Source of the DNA: Streptomyces cupreus
GTDB lineage: Bacteria > Actinomycetota > Actinomycetes > Streptomycetales > Streptomycetaceae
NCBI RefSeq assembly: GCF_014257025.1
Contig: NZ_JACMSF010000058.1
Coordinates: 1-51,990 of the forward strand
Direction: 5' to 3'
DNA: 51,990 nt
A program made the translations under genes and the position numbers. Below, piece after piece: positions 7,781 through 15,941 of the stretch. Positions within the stretch are counted from its first letter, which is position 1. The number at the start of each line of letters is the position of its first letter. The notes under the pieces are model-generated. The model did no database searches and had not been told where the DNA came from. It was given only the letters and a program-made list of their open reading frames with translations.

Positions 7781-9400
7781 TCAGGACCGCTCGACCAGGT
7801 ATTCGCCAATGCACATCGCGTCCAGGTCACAGGCCTGGAGCGTGGCGAGTGCGTGGGCTGGGGACTCGACGATGGGCTCGCGGTCGTTGAAGGACGTGTT
7901 GAGGACGACGGGCACCCCGGTGAGCTGGTTGAAGTTCTCGATCAGCGCTCCGTAGTCGGGTGCGGCGGCGGGGTCGACGGTCTGGACGCGGGCTGTGCCG
8001 TCGATGTGGACGACTCCGGCGATCTTGTCGGCGTGGTCGGGGCGGACGGGTGGGGCCAGCAGCATGAATGGGCTGGGTACGTCGAGGTCGAACCAGGTGC
8101 TGGCGTGGTCGGCGCGGACGGCTGGCGCAAATGGCCGGAATGGCTCGCGGTGCTTGATCCTCCGGTTGAGGGCGTCGGAGCTGGCGGTGGTGCGGGGATC
8201 GGCGAGGATGCTGCGGGCCCCTAGGGCACGGGGCCCGAGTTCACTGCCGCCCTGGAACCATCCGATGATCTTTCCGTCGGCGATCATCTGGGCGGCGGTT
8301 TGTGCGATGTCGCTCTCCCGGCGCCACGTGAATGGCGTCCGGCGCCGTTCGACCAGGCCGGATCGGGGGTCGCGGGTCAGGGCCTGTTCGATCTCCTTGT
8401 CGGTGTACTCGCGGCCGAAGTAGTCGCTGGCCAGCAGTCGCCTGGGCAGGCCACCGGTGAGACGGTGCCAGGCATACAGGGCGCAGCCGAGGGCCTGTCC
8501 GCGGTCGGATGCGGCGGGCGGGGCGAAGTATCCGGTGACCGCGTCCAGGCGGCGGATCTTGTCGGCGGCGACGCAGTTCAGGGCGACGCCGCCGGCGAAG
8601 CACAGGTTGCTGAGCCCGGTGGCCGCGATGGTCTGCTCGGTGAGCTGGCACAGGGCGCGTTCGGTCTGGTCCTGGACGTAGGCGGCGGTGTGCTTGCCGA
8701 GTTCGTGCTTGCCGCGGCTTTCGTACGGTCCGAAGTCGAAGCCGGTACGTTCGGCGAGTTCCGCGATGCCGCGCGCGTGGGTGCGGGTGAGATGTCCGTG
8801 GACGGTGGCGTCGGCGACGTCGAACAGCGGGGCGTCGTAGCGACTGGCGTCGCCGTAGGAGGCGAGTGCCATGGTCTTGCCGGCCTCCTGCTCGTGCCAG
8901 CCGAGCCAGTTGGTGAAGGCCTCGTAGGTCGCGCCGATCCCGCCCGCCCTCGGCCTGGTGGGCGAGTTGCCGCCCAGGCGCTCGATCCCGTCCGGGGTAG
9001 CCCGGTAGTAGGTCTCGGTGTCGCCTGCGTTGCCGCCGCCGTCGACGACCAGCACGGTCGCCTCCTGGTACGGGCTGAGGCAGTAGGCGGTGTAGGCGTG
9101 GCTGAGGTGGTGGTCGACCGGGACGATCCGGCTCGGGGCGATGCCGAGGTGAACCAGGCCGGTCTCGGCCCGGGTGGGTGGGGTGCGGCCGATGCCGCTC
9201 ACGGCGACCAGGTCGATGTCGGCGAGCGTCAGGCCGGCCGCGCGCAGGCAGTACAGGAGCGAGGCCTCGAAGCCGGGGCTGTAGCGGGTGCGGTTGAGGC
9301 GTTCCTCGCCGATCGCGACCATCACGGTGTCGGTGATCAGGGCGGCGCCGCCGTCGTGCCCGAGGTTGATGCCGACGACGCAGGGCTTGGAGCGGCTCAT
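7781..9400 (-). CDS. O-carbamoyltransferase (NodU/CmcH/TobZ family)
   Basis: The 539-residue protein begins MSRSKPCVVGINLGHDGGAA and shows the N-terminal Kae1/YgjD-like motifs: GHDGGAAL, the HHLSHAYTAY histidine motif for metal binding, VVDGGGN, and NLCFAGGVALNC. The C-terminal YrdC-like half includes GWFQGGSELGPRALG and LNTSFNDREPIV. The family transfers a carbamoyl group from carbamoyl phosphate via carbamoyl-adenylate to a hydroxyl of sugars or antibiotics. Length fits. Its ATG overlaps the stop of the upstream kinase-like gene by one base (translational coupling). This enzyme implies a carbamoylated small-molecule product. Confidence 0.93.
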   Translation of the reverse strand: MSRSKPCVVGINLGHDGGAALITDTVMVAIGEERLNRTRYSPGFEASLLYCLRAAGLTLADIDLVAVSGIGRTPPTRAETGLVHLGIAPSRIVPVDHHLSHAYTAYCLSPYQEATVLVVDGGGNAGDTETYYRATPDGIERLGGNSPTRPRAGGIGATYEAFTNWLGWHEQEAGKTMALASYGDASRYDAPLFDVADATVHGHLTRTHARGIAELAERTGFDFGPYESRGKHELGKHTAAYVQDQTERALCQLTEQTIAATGLSNLCFAGGVALNCVAADKIRRLDAVTGYFAPPAASDRGQALGCALYAWHRLTGGLPRRLLASDYFGREYTDKEIEQALTRDPRSGLVERRRTPFTWRRESDIAQTAAQMIADGKIIGWFQGGSELGPRALGARSILADPRTTASSDALNRRIKHREPFRPFAPAVRADHASTWFDLDVPSPFMLLAPPVRPDHADKIAGVVHIDGTARVQTVDPAAAPDYGALIENFNQLTGVPVVLNTSFNDREPIVESPAHALATLQACDLDAMCIGEYLVERS

Positions 9401-10269
9401 CAGGCGGCCCTTCGTATGGCGGGTGCGGTCAGTGGGTCCCACAGCCGGGCCTCGCCGGATGGGTCGCGGTGCAGTGCGCCGAGCTGGCACAGCTGGACGG
9501 TGCTGCCGCGGTAGGGGATCGACGGGGTGAAGGGGTGGCCGAAGGCCTCCAGGCCGCCGAGCTCGGTGTAGGCGTCGGTGAACTCATCGGCCAGCGGCGG
9601 CCGCGCGTTCGACACGTTGGCGGCGGTGAGACGTCGTGCGGTCTCATCGAGGCCTGCGTCTGCGAGGACGCCGGCGACCTGGGCGAGGACCGTTTCGGGG
9701 GTGGCCCCGTCGGTGTTGATGATTGCCGGTGGGGTCGGGCACAGCGTGGGGGCGATCTCCCGGTAGAAGGTGTGCAGGCGTTCCAGCAGACCGGTGTCGA
9801 ACCACTGCTTCCAGCGAGGCAGTTCAGCGACCCGGCCGCGGCGGTTGAGGCTCTGGTCGGGGCTGACCAGGAGGATCGCGGTGAGGACCGTCTCGGGCAG
9901 TTCGGGGGCGATGCGGCGGGCGTAGAAGTCGCGGGCGGTGAGGTAGGGAAGGGAGTCCTCGGCCCGGGTGGCGTAGCAGTACGCCAGGGCGCCGAGTTGG
10001 TTGCGGTCGGAGATGAGCAGGCTCGTCGCCGGGTCAGCGGTCAGGTTCCCCATGGCGCGGGCCTTCGCCAGCTCATGCCGCAGGAACCACAGGGTGTGTC
10101 CGGCCGGGCTGGGGTGCACGGGGGCCGCGAGGCCGGTGGCGAGACGGGCGTTGGGCTCGGTGAACCACATGGCCTCGTCGCCGAGGGCGAGAACCATGCG
10201 CGCGAGCAGGGACGTCTTGCCCGCTCCGGGCGGGCCGTCCAGAACCAGTACGGGAGCGCGGTGTTCCAC
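9400..10269 (-). CDS. P-loop NTPase / thymidylate-kinase-like protein
   Basis: A Walker A motif (LDGPPGAGKTSLLARM) sits within the first 25 residues, followed by helical segments of deoxynucleoside/thymidylate-kinase type (EPNARLATGL, LLISDRNQLGALAYC with the D-R pair typical of the family, and a later YREIAPTL). The C-terminal 60 residues (AFGHPFTPSIPYRGST...) form an extra module. GTG 10269 is chosen because AAGGA lies about 9 bases before it and the upstream stop is adjacent; ATG 10287 is an alternative. It is likely a small-molecule kinase of the operon; the substrate is unknown. Confidence 0.75.
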   Translation of the reverse strand: MEHRAPVLVLDGPPGAGKTSLLARMVLALGDEAMWFTEPNARLATGLAAPVHPSPAGHTLWFLRHELAKARAMGNLTADPATSLLISDRNQLGALAYCYATRAEDSLPYLTARDFYARRIAPELPETVLTAILLVSPDQSLNRRGRVAELPRWKQWFDTGLLERLHTFYREIAPTLCPTPPAIINTDGATPETVLAQVAGVLADAGLDETARRLTAANVSNARPPLADEFTDAYTELGGLEAFGHPFTPSIPYRGSTVQLCQLGALHRDPSGEARLWDPLTAPAIRRAA

Positions 10270-10271
10270 GA

Positions 10272-11317
10272 TCAGGCGTCCTTCCATGTGCGGGCGTGCG
10301 GCTGGTCGGCGAGTTCCGCCAGGGCCAGGGCCAGGGCCTCGACCCGCAGGGCGAGGTCGACGCTGGTCGGCAGGTCGGCAGGGTGCTGCCCGGACAGGCG
10401 CGCGGCGACGGACATCCACAGCGCGGCGAACGGGTCGGTGAAGCCGCTCTGCATGCCGTCGGCCGTGGTCACGAGGGTGCCGTCGGCCGGTGCGTAGGGG
10501 CGGGCGAAGTCGATCGTGGCGGCGCCGTGCGCGTCGGCGAAGTGGATCGTCTCGCGGAAGACCCCGGCCGGAGTCGCGGCGATGACCAGCGTGAACGGCT
10601 CCCCGTTCGGCCCGTGCAACAGGGCGTGCACGGACTGCCCGGCCGCGTCGAGGGTGCACGCCGTGGCGGTGGCGCGGGCACGGCCAGGACCAGCGCGGTC
10701 AGCAGGTGGTAGCCCTGCCACAGCAGGATCTGCAGCGCCGTCACCTGATGCGGAACCAGGTGGTCGGGGACCGGCTGCGTCGGGTCCTGGTCGAAGGTGT
10801 ACGGCGCGAAGCCGGACGGGAGCAGGTGCCGGCGCGCGCTCTCGTCGACCCCGTCGGCTTTCACCAGCCAGCCGCCGGCGGGTTTGGGTACGTGGGCGAG
10901 GGCGGCGTGCAGGGCCGGGTCGTGGGCGCGCATCGCACCGACTTCCAGCAGCAGCCCTGCCTCCCGCGCCCGCTCGGCGAGCTTGCGGGTGCGGACGACG
11001 TCCAGGCAGACGGGTTTCTCGGTGACGACATGCACGCCGGCGTCGAGGGCCTCCTCGATGAGGTCCTCGTGTACTCCGGTGAGAATCACCAGGGCGTCCA
11101 CGTCCTGCAGCAGGTCGCCGACCCGTGAAGCCGTGCGGGGAACGGCGAACCGCCTCTGCGCCGCGCGTGCCCGCTCGGGGTCGCGGTCGGTTACGGCGAT
11201 CAGTTCGAACGCCGTGGAGCGGGCCAGGAGCGGAAGGTGCAGTCCGAAGGCGGCGGCGCCGCACCCGGCGATGGCGAGCCGCCACGGCCAGCTGGTCGGG
11301 CGTGCGGTGGTGGTCAT
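10272..11317 (-). pseudogene. Gfo/Idh/MocA-family oxidoreductase with frameshift
   Basis: From ATG 11317 the N-terminal Rossmann domain is clear: LAIAGCGAAAFGLHLP, then the EKP motif (HVVTEKPVCLDV, residues about 95-106). The frame goes astray near 10680 after ALVLAVP, while a second frame continues naturally (TACTLDAAGQSVHALLHGPN...) to a stop at 10272 overlapping the next gene. One base appears to be missing in a GC-rich run. It may be a genuine mutation or a sequencing error. The intact protein would have about 348 residues, normal for the family. It acts on a sugar or cyclitol with NAD(P); substrate unknown. Confidence 0.8.
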
Positions 11318-12213
11318 CGGGGCGCCTCCGGGAGAGTCCAGCAGGTGGTGGCCGCGTGGAGGGAGCAGCGGGCGATCTCACCGGCGGGCAGCGCCCGCAG
11401 ATGAGGGTTGAACAGCTCCACCGACACCGGCCCCCGGTAGCCGGCCCGGGTCAGGGCGTCGGTGAAGGCCGGCCAGTTGAGGGCGCCGTCGCCGGGGAAC
11501 AACCGGTGGGCATCGGTGAGTCCGTCGCCCGTGTCGGGATGCGGGATGTCGGCGATCTGCACGTGCGTGATCGTGGTGCCGAGGCCGGTGATGTGGGCCG
11601 GGTCGGCGCCGGCGGCGGCCCAGTGGAAGGAGTCCACGAGCACCCCCGCGTTGCCGGCCTTGGTCTCGTGCAGCAGTTCGGCCAGATCGGGCAGGCTGTC
11701 GGCGACCGGGTGGGGACCGTCCAGGTCGGGCGGCAGCCCGTGACGGACGCTGACGGCTTCGACGGCGAGCCGCACGCCGTGGGCTGCGGCCGCGTCGGCG
11801 AGGTGGGCGATCCGCTCCCGGGCCAGGGCCCGGGCCTGGGAGGCCGGAAGGAACGTGCGGGGGTTGAGGACGGTGGTGGCCACGGTGCAGCCGAGGGCGG
11901 CCATGGCTTTCAGACGCTCGCGAAGGCCGTCGAGGCACGCGCGGTAGGCGTCCCGGTCGACTAGGAGCGGGGCGGGCAGGACGGGCCCGGCGGGCAGGAT
12001 GCCGCTCGCCGCCGCGACGCTCACGCCCATCTCCTGCAGCAGGTCGCGTAACGGGCCGATGCCATATGCCTGTGCCTGCTGGATGGAGACCTCGGTCGTG
12101 GGGAATCCTGCGCCCGCGGCCAGGACGAGGAACTGCTCCAGGGGCAGGCCAGAGAGGGTGGCCTGGTTGAGGCACGGCACGAATCCCGCGGCGGTCTCGG
12201 AGAGCGGGGTCAT
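11314..12213 (-). CDS. Sugar-phosphate isomerase/epimerase-like TIM-barrel protein
   Basis: The 299-residue protein (MTPLSETAAGFVPCLNQATL...) has the xylose-isomerase-like AP-endonuclease-2 fold signature: repeated beta-alpha units, VRLAVEAVSV, GVLVDSFHW and ITHVQIADIPHPDTGDG, plus a terminal YRGPVSVELFNP. The Glu, Asp, His and Glu at the strand ends are the usual metal ligands. IolE/IolH/IolI and hydroxypyruvate isomerases belong here. The stop overlaps the oxidoreductase start (ATGA) and the start overlaps the upstream stop, so it is translationally coupled. Together with the oxidoreductase it suggests keto-sugar or inosose chemistry. Confidence 0.85.
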   Translation of the reverse strand: MTPLSETAAGFVPCLNQATLSGLPLEQFLVLAAGAGFPTTEVSIQQAQAYGIGPLRDLLQEMGVSVAAASGILPAGPVLPAPLLVDRDAYRACLDGLRERLKAMAALGCTVATTVLNPRTFLPASQARALARERIAHLADAAAAHGVRLAVEAVSVRHGLPPDLDGPHPVADSLPDLAELLHETKAGNAGVLVDSFHWAAAGADPAHITGLGTTITHVQIADIPHPDTGDGLTDAHRLFPGDGALNWPAFTDALTRAGYRGPVSVELFNPHLRALPAGEIARCSLHAATTCWTLPEAPR

Positions 12214-13454
12214 GCCGTGGCCAGCTTTCCGTCGAGCAGCTGCTCGCGCAGCGCGGGCAAGTCCGCCATCACGTCGGCGACCGTCTGCCGGACGCGGGCG
12301 TTGGGGATGGCGTTGGGCCCGGAGGCCTGCACGATCGCCTGCCAGGGGTCGGTCAGGTCCCGGCCGGACTGGGAGACGAGCGCGACCGCGCAGTCCAGTC
12401 CGCTTTCCGCGTGCAGGCGGCGGGCGACTTCGCCCGCGGCCAGGTTGTAGAGCTTGCCGACGTCGTAGGAGGGATTCTTCCCGGAGACCCCTTCCGCGGA
12501 CCACGGCCTGAGCATGCTGATCAGACCGTTGGCGCGGTTTCCGCGGCCGACGACGCCTTCGTCGCCGGACTCGATCGACGATCCGGTCGCCGTCAGGTAC
12601 AGCTCGGGGCGGGCGTCGACGTCGCGGGTGTTGATGGCCACCGTCACGTGGTGCTCGGGCGCGATCGTCGCCGCGAGTTCGCCGATCAGGTCGCGGGCCT
12701 GCGCCCGGCGGGCGACGTAGGTGTCCAGATCGGGGGTCTCGCGGGCGATCTGTGGCACGCACGCGGTCAGCTGCACGCGCGGGCCGTGGCGGACGACCAT
12801 GAGTTTGATGTCGGTGCCGTAGTAGGGGTGTTCGGCGCGGAACGCCTCGCTCGTCAGCTGCTCCTCGACGCCGAGGGCGACCTGCTCGGCGACGCCCAGC
12901 GGCCAGTAGGCGACGCCGGCGCTGGTGTCGTTGGAGAACAGGCGGTGCCGTTCGGCGAGGTCGTCGAGGGTGCGCGGCGCGAACCACCGCTGCCGGGAGG
13001 CCTCGCCCTTGTCCGAGTCCGGGGTGCTGACGGCGCCGGGGCTGGAAGCCTGGGTCAGCCGCGGCCGCACGTCGACCCACCGGTTGGCGTCGAGCAGCGG
13101 TAGGGCGCTGGCGAGGTATTCGCGCGCGGCGGTGGTGACGATGTCGGCGACCGGGATGGTGTGGTCGCCGAGGGCGGCCGTGATCCGTCCGTTGACCAGG
13201 ACCTGGATGGGCGCGGTGAGTTCGCCGTGGCCGAAGCGGACGTCGGCGGCTCCGCCGAGCAGCGAGGTCTTGTCGGTGTTGTGGTGCAGGATCGCGCCGA
13301 AGGCGTCGAGGCAGTAGCGGCTGTAGCAGCGGGAGATCGCCTCGGCCACGCCGTCGGCGAGGGTGTCGGGGTGGCCTGCCCCTTTACGTTCGACGACCTC
13401 GGCGCCCAGGAGGGCGGAGGCGGCGGACAGGCCGGGGATGCTGATCACGTCCAT
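12210..13454 (-). CDS. Archaeal-type methionine adenosyltransferase (SAM synthetase)
   Basis: The 414-residue protein carries GAGHPDTLADGVAEA near residue 27, HHNTDKTSLLGG, and RGNRANGLISMLRPWSAEG with GKNPSYDVGKLYN. These are signatures of the archaeal-type AdoMet synthetase family (COG1812), distinct from the bacterial MetK with its GHPDK start. It makes S-adenosylmethionine from methionine and ATP. A second, unorthodox synthetase inside a biosynthetic operon that contains no evident methyltransferase is notable. It overlaps the glycosyltransferase stop by 10 bases and the isomerase start by 4. Confidence 0.9.
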   Translation of the reverse strand: MDVISIPGLSAASALLGAEVVERKGAGHPDTLADGVAEAISRCYSRYCLDAFGAILHHNTDKTSLLGGAADVRFGHGELTAPIQVLVNGRITAALGDHTIPVADIVTTAAREYLASALPLLDANRWVDVRPRLTQASSPGAVSTPDSDKGEASRQRWFAPRTLDDLAERHRLFSNDTSAGVAYWPLGVAEQVALGVEEQLTSEAFRAEHPYYGTDIKLMVVRHGPRVQLTACVPQIARETPDLDTYVARRAQARDLIGELAATIAPEHHVTVAINTRDVDARPELYLTATGSSIESGDEGVVGRGNRANGLISMLRPWSAEGVSGKNPSYDVGKLYNLAAGEVARRLHAESGLDCAVALVSQSGRDLTDPWQAIVQASGPNAIPNARVRQTVADVMADLPALREQLLDGKLATA

Positions 13455-14434
13455 GCAGGGAACTCCTTCGTCGGGGCGTGCTGGGCGAGGGCGATGGGGC
13501 AGCGGCCCAGGAGGCGTAGACGACCGCGTTCGAGGTGGTAGGCGCCGATCCGGGCCAGGTCGCGGGCGCCTTCGACGGCGCGGGAGCGGTCCAGGAAGGC
13601 CCACCCAGCGGCGAGGTTGATGACGGCGGCATGCACCGCGTCGCGGCCGGCCTGGATCGCGGCGGGCTCCACGATCACGCTCAGGTGCATGCGGGCGACG
13701 CACACGCCGTGCCCGGCGCCCTGGCGCAGGAAGTAGGTGAGGGTGGTCTCCGGCCGGTAGACGGGATGGGAGGCGACGGCCGTCGGCTCGATGAGGGTCT
13801 GATGGCCGGCCTGGCGGGCCCGGTCGATGAACTCCAGGTCCTCGCAGTCGCCCATCCACCGGCCCCGGCGCCCGAGATCCGTACGGAACAGCCCGAGGTC
13901 GAGCGCGGTCTGGCGGTGGAAGAGGAGGTTGCAGCCGGTGACCCAGTACGGCCACACGGCCGACGCCCGGCCCTCGGGCCAGTCCACCGCGCCGTGGCAC
14001 TCGCGCAGCGCCTTCGTCAGCGCGGTGACCTGGCCTCCCGGGTAGGTGACGTGGGTGCGGCCGCCGACGGCGAACACCTTCTCTTCCCGGATCGCGTCGA
14101 CGAGGGCCTGCAGCCAGCCGGCGTCGGGGGCGATGTCGGGGTCAGTGATGGCGACGTACTCGCCGCGGGCCGCGCAGATCCCGCGGTTGCGGCCTGCACT
14201 CAGGCCCAAGGTCGGCTCGTACAGTACGCGCACGGGAAACGGCCAGTCGCCGTCGCGGACCGCGTCCGCGATCGGGCGCACGGGCCCGGGGAGGTCGTTG
14301 TCCACGACGACGGCTTCCAACTGCCCGGCAGGCAGCGTCTGCTGGGTCAGGGCGTCCAGCAGACTCCTCAGGCTCGCGGTGTTTCCCCGGGCACTGACCA
14401 CGACCGAAACCAACGGTTTCTCCGGTGGTGTCAT
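13445..14434 (-). CDS. Family 2 glycosyltransferase
   Basis: The 329-residue protein starts MTPPEKPLVSVVVSARGNTA after a good GAAGGA site. The GT-A fold is clear: VSVVVSARGN for the first strand, EAVVVDNDLPG, GLSAGRNRGICAARGEYVAITDPDI where the D-x-D motif (DPD) binds metal and nucleotide, and GDCEDLEFIDRARQAG with the ED acidic pair near the catalytic site. No membrane segment is evident. It is the first gene of the minus-strand operon and would transfer a sugar from an NDP-sugar to the pathway intermediate. Confidence 0.88.
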   Translation of the reverse strand: MTPPEKPLVSVVVSARGNTASLRSLLDALTQQTLPAGQLEAVVVDNDLPGPVRPIADAVRDGDWPFPVRVLYEPTLGLSAGRNRGICAARGEYVAITDPDIAPDAGWLQALVDAIREEKVFAVGGRTHVTYPGGQVTALTKALRECHGAVDWPEGRASAVWPYWVTGCNLLFHRQTALDLGLFRTDLGRRGRWMGDCEDLEFIDRARQAGHQTLIEPTAVASHPVYRPETTLTYFLRQGAGHGVCVARMHLSVIVEPAAIQAGRDAVHAAVINLAAGWAFLDRSRAVEGARDLARIGAYHLERGRLRLLGRCPIALAQHAPTKEFPAWT

Positions 14435-14606
14435 CAGTGCTTCCTTCTCGTTCGAACGTGGCTGGTGGTGGCGCCGCATGCGCTGCAGCACGAACGAGAA
14501 TGGGCTCAACTGTTCGACTCCGTCGACCAGTTGGAGGGGGTCCCCAGGGGGTCCCGTCTCCGCGAATGAGTCACCGCTCATGTTCGCTGAGTGATTCGAT
14601 GGAGAC
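14435..14606. promoter_or_regulatory. Divergent promoter region of the biosynthetic cluster
   Basis: These 172 bases separate the glycosyltransferase start (14434) from the XRE-TPR regulator start (14607). The region is less GC-rich at its right end (TGAGTGATTCGATGGAGAC). Because the regulator's GTG has only a very close GGAG, it may be leaderless, with TTCGAT as a poor -10. This is where the regulator would be expected to act. No convincing palindrome was found by eye. Confidence 0.4.
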
Positions 14607-15923
14607 GTGGAAGAGACCACCCGTCACCCTCTGGCCTTGGCGCGCCTCGCGCGCGGCATGACGAATAAGGAGCTGGTCTCCGGTATCCATGCCGCGGCCG
14701 CCCGCCGCGGGCTGCGCTCAGGCACGGACGAGGCGCGGGTGCGTAAATGGCAGCGCGGCGTCGAACCCAGCGAGGAATCCCAGATTTACATCGCCGAAGC
14801 GCTCGGCTGGCCCGCGGACATCGTCCGTCCCGGCGACTGGCCGAATTGGCTGCCGCTCACCGCCGACGGGGTGATCCGGCTCGGACCCCACAGTTCCGTA
14901 TCCGCCCTGAGAGAGGCCTTGCGAACAGCGATGGACCGCCGCACCTTCTTTTCGATCTCCGGCGCCGCTCTGTCCGCGCTGGCCGCAGACTGGGCTGCCG
15001 GCCCCGCCACCGCGCTCGCCCAGGCCCACAACGGAAAACCGATTGGCGAGGACTTCGTCGCCTTCTTAGAGAACACCACCCGGCAACTCGCCGGTCACGC
15101 CACCGAGCAGCACCAGCACACCGCCACCCTCATGGATGCCCATCTGTCCACGGTGACTGAGTTGCTCGAACACGGCCGCTACACGCCCGGCATTGGGCAG
15201 CGTCTGCACACCCTGGCGGCCTCGCTGTCCCAGACTGTCGCCTGGCACCGCTTCGACCTGGGCCGGCACACCCACGCCAGCCAGAACTGGATCGCCGCCC
15301 TGCACAACGCCCACGCCGCCGGGGACCACGACATGGGTGCCGGCCTCCTGAGTGACCTCGCCTACCAGGCCGCCTGGCGCAACGACCACACCACGGCGGC
15401 CAGCATCCTCAACCATGCCCTCACCCGTGCCCAGAACCCCGCCGCCCGCTGCCTGCTGCAGCTGCGTCTCGCCCGCACCCTCGCCGTGCGAGGCGGCCGC
15501 GGTGAACGACGCTCCGTGCTGCGCGCCCTCACCGCGGCCGAGCAGCACCTCAGCGACGCCAGCGCCGACCGGCCAGCCTGGTGCGCCTGGGTGTCCGAAG
15601 CCGACCTCGCCGTCGACTCAGGCCAGGCCCTCCTGGACCTCGGCGACATCAGCCACGCCCACCAGCTCATCAGCGAAGGCGAACGCCTGCTGCCGCCCGC
15701 CCGGGACAAGACGAGGGGCGTGTTCCTCGCCTACCGCGCCGCGAGCCACCTCGATCTGAAGGAACCCGAGCTCGCCGCGGCCGCCGCCACCGAATCCCTG
15801 CTCCTGGCACGTCGCATCGGAGCACCCCGCTGTGTGCAGCTTGTCGACGACCTTCTCCCCCGCTTCCAGCACTACCAGGACGCCCAGGGCGTGCCAGAAC
15901 TCCTCCAGCTCGCTGCCGCATAG
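14607..15923 (+). CDS. XRE-type regulator with TPR-like C-terminus (bldA-dependent)
   Basis: The 438-residue product has an N-terminal HTH-like domain (residues about 8-75: LARLARGMTNKELVSGI, RVRKWQRGVEPSEES), a Tat- or TM-like patch (RRTFFSISGAALSALAADW, around residues 112-130) and about 280 residues of TPR-like helices (hairpins rich in Ala, Leu and His). Such proteins are typical pathway regulators in Streptomyces. A TTA leucine codon at 15066-15068 makes translation dependent on the bldA tRNA. It is divergent from the seven-gene operon and probably controls it. GTG 14607 gives the conserved N-terminus. Confidence 0.75.
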   Translation: MEETTRHPLALARLARGMTNKELVSGIHAAAARRGLRSGTDEARVRKWQRGVEPSEESQIYIAEALGWPADIVRPGDWPNWLPLTADGVIRLGPHSSVSALREALRTAMDRRTFFSISGAALSALAADWAAGPATALAQAHNGKPIGEDFVAFLENTTRQLAGHATEQHQHTATLMDAHLSTVTELLEHGRYTPGIGQRLHTLAASLSQTVAWHRFDLGRHTHASQNWIAALHNAHAAGDHDMGAGLLSDLAYQAAWRNDHTTAASILNHALTRAQNPAARCLLQLRLARTLAVRGGRGERRSVLRALTAAEQHLSDASADRPAWCAWVSEADLAVDSGQALLDLGDISHAHQLISEGERLLPPARDKTRGVFLAYRAASHLDLKEPELAAAAATESLLLARRIGAPRCVQLVDDLLPRFQHYQDAQGVPELLQLAAA

Positions 15924-15941
15924 TAGGAAGGGGCGGATCCG

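Noticed and set aside
8300..9514. Long plus-strand open frame of 404 codons
   Set aside because: Gly/Val/Ala-rich complement of the carbamoyltransferase gene with no family features; typical high-GC shadow.
9400..10659. Longer upstream extension (to 10659) of the P-loop protein
   Set aside because: The first ~120 codons are Arg/Pro-rich shadow sequence of the oxidoreductase C-terminus; the real start is at 10269 or 10287.
11314..13080. A 588-residue reading of the isomerase frame
   Set aside because: Residues before MTPLSETAAG are the antisense-like shadow of the SAM synthetase gene; the start at 12213 overlaps that gene's stop as expected in this operon.
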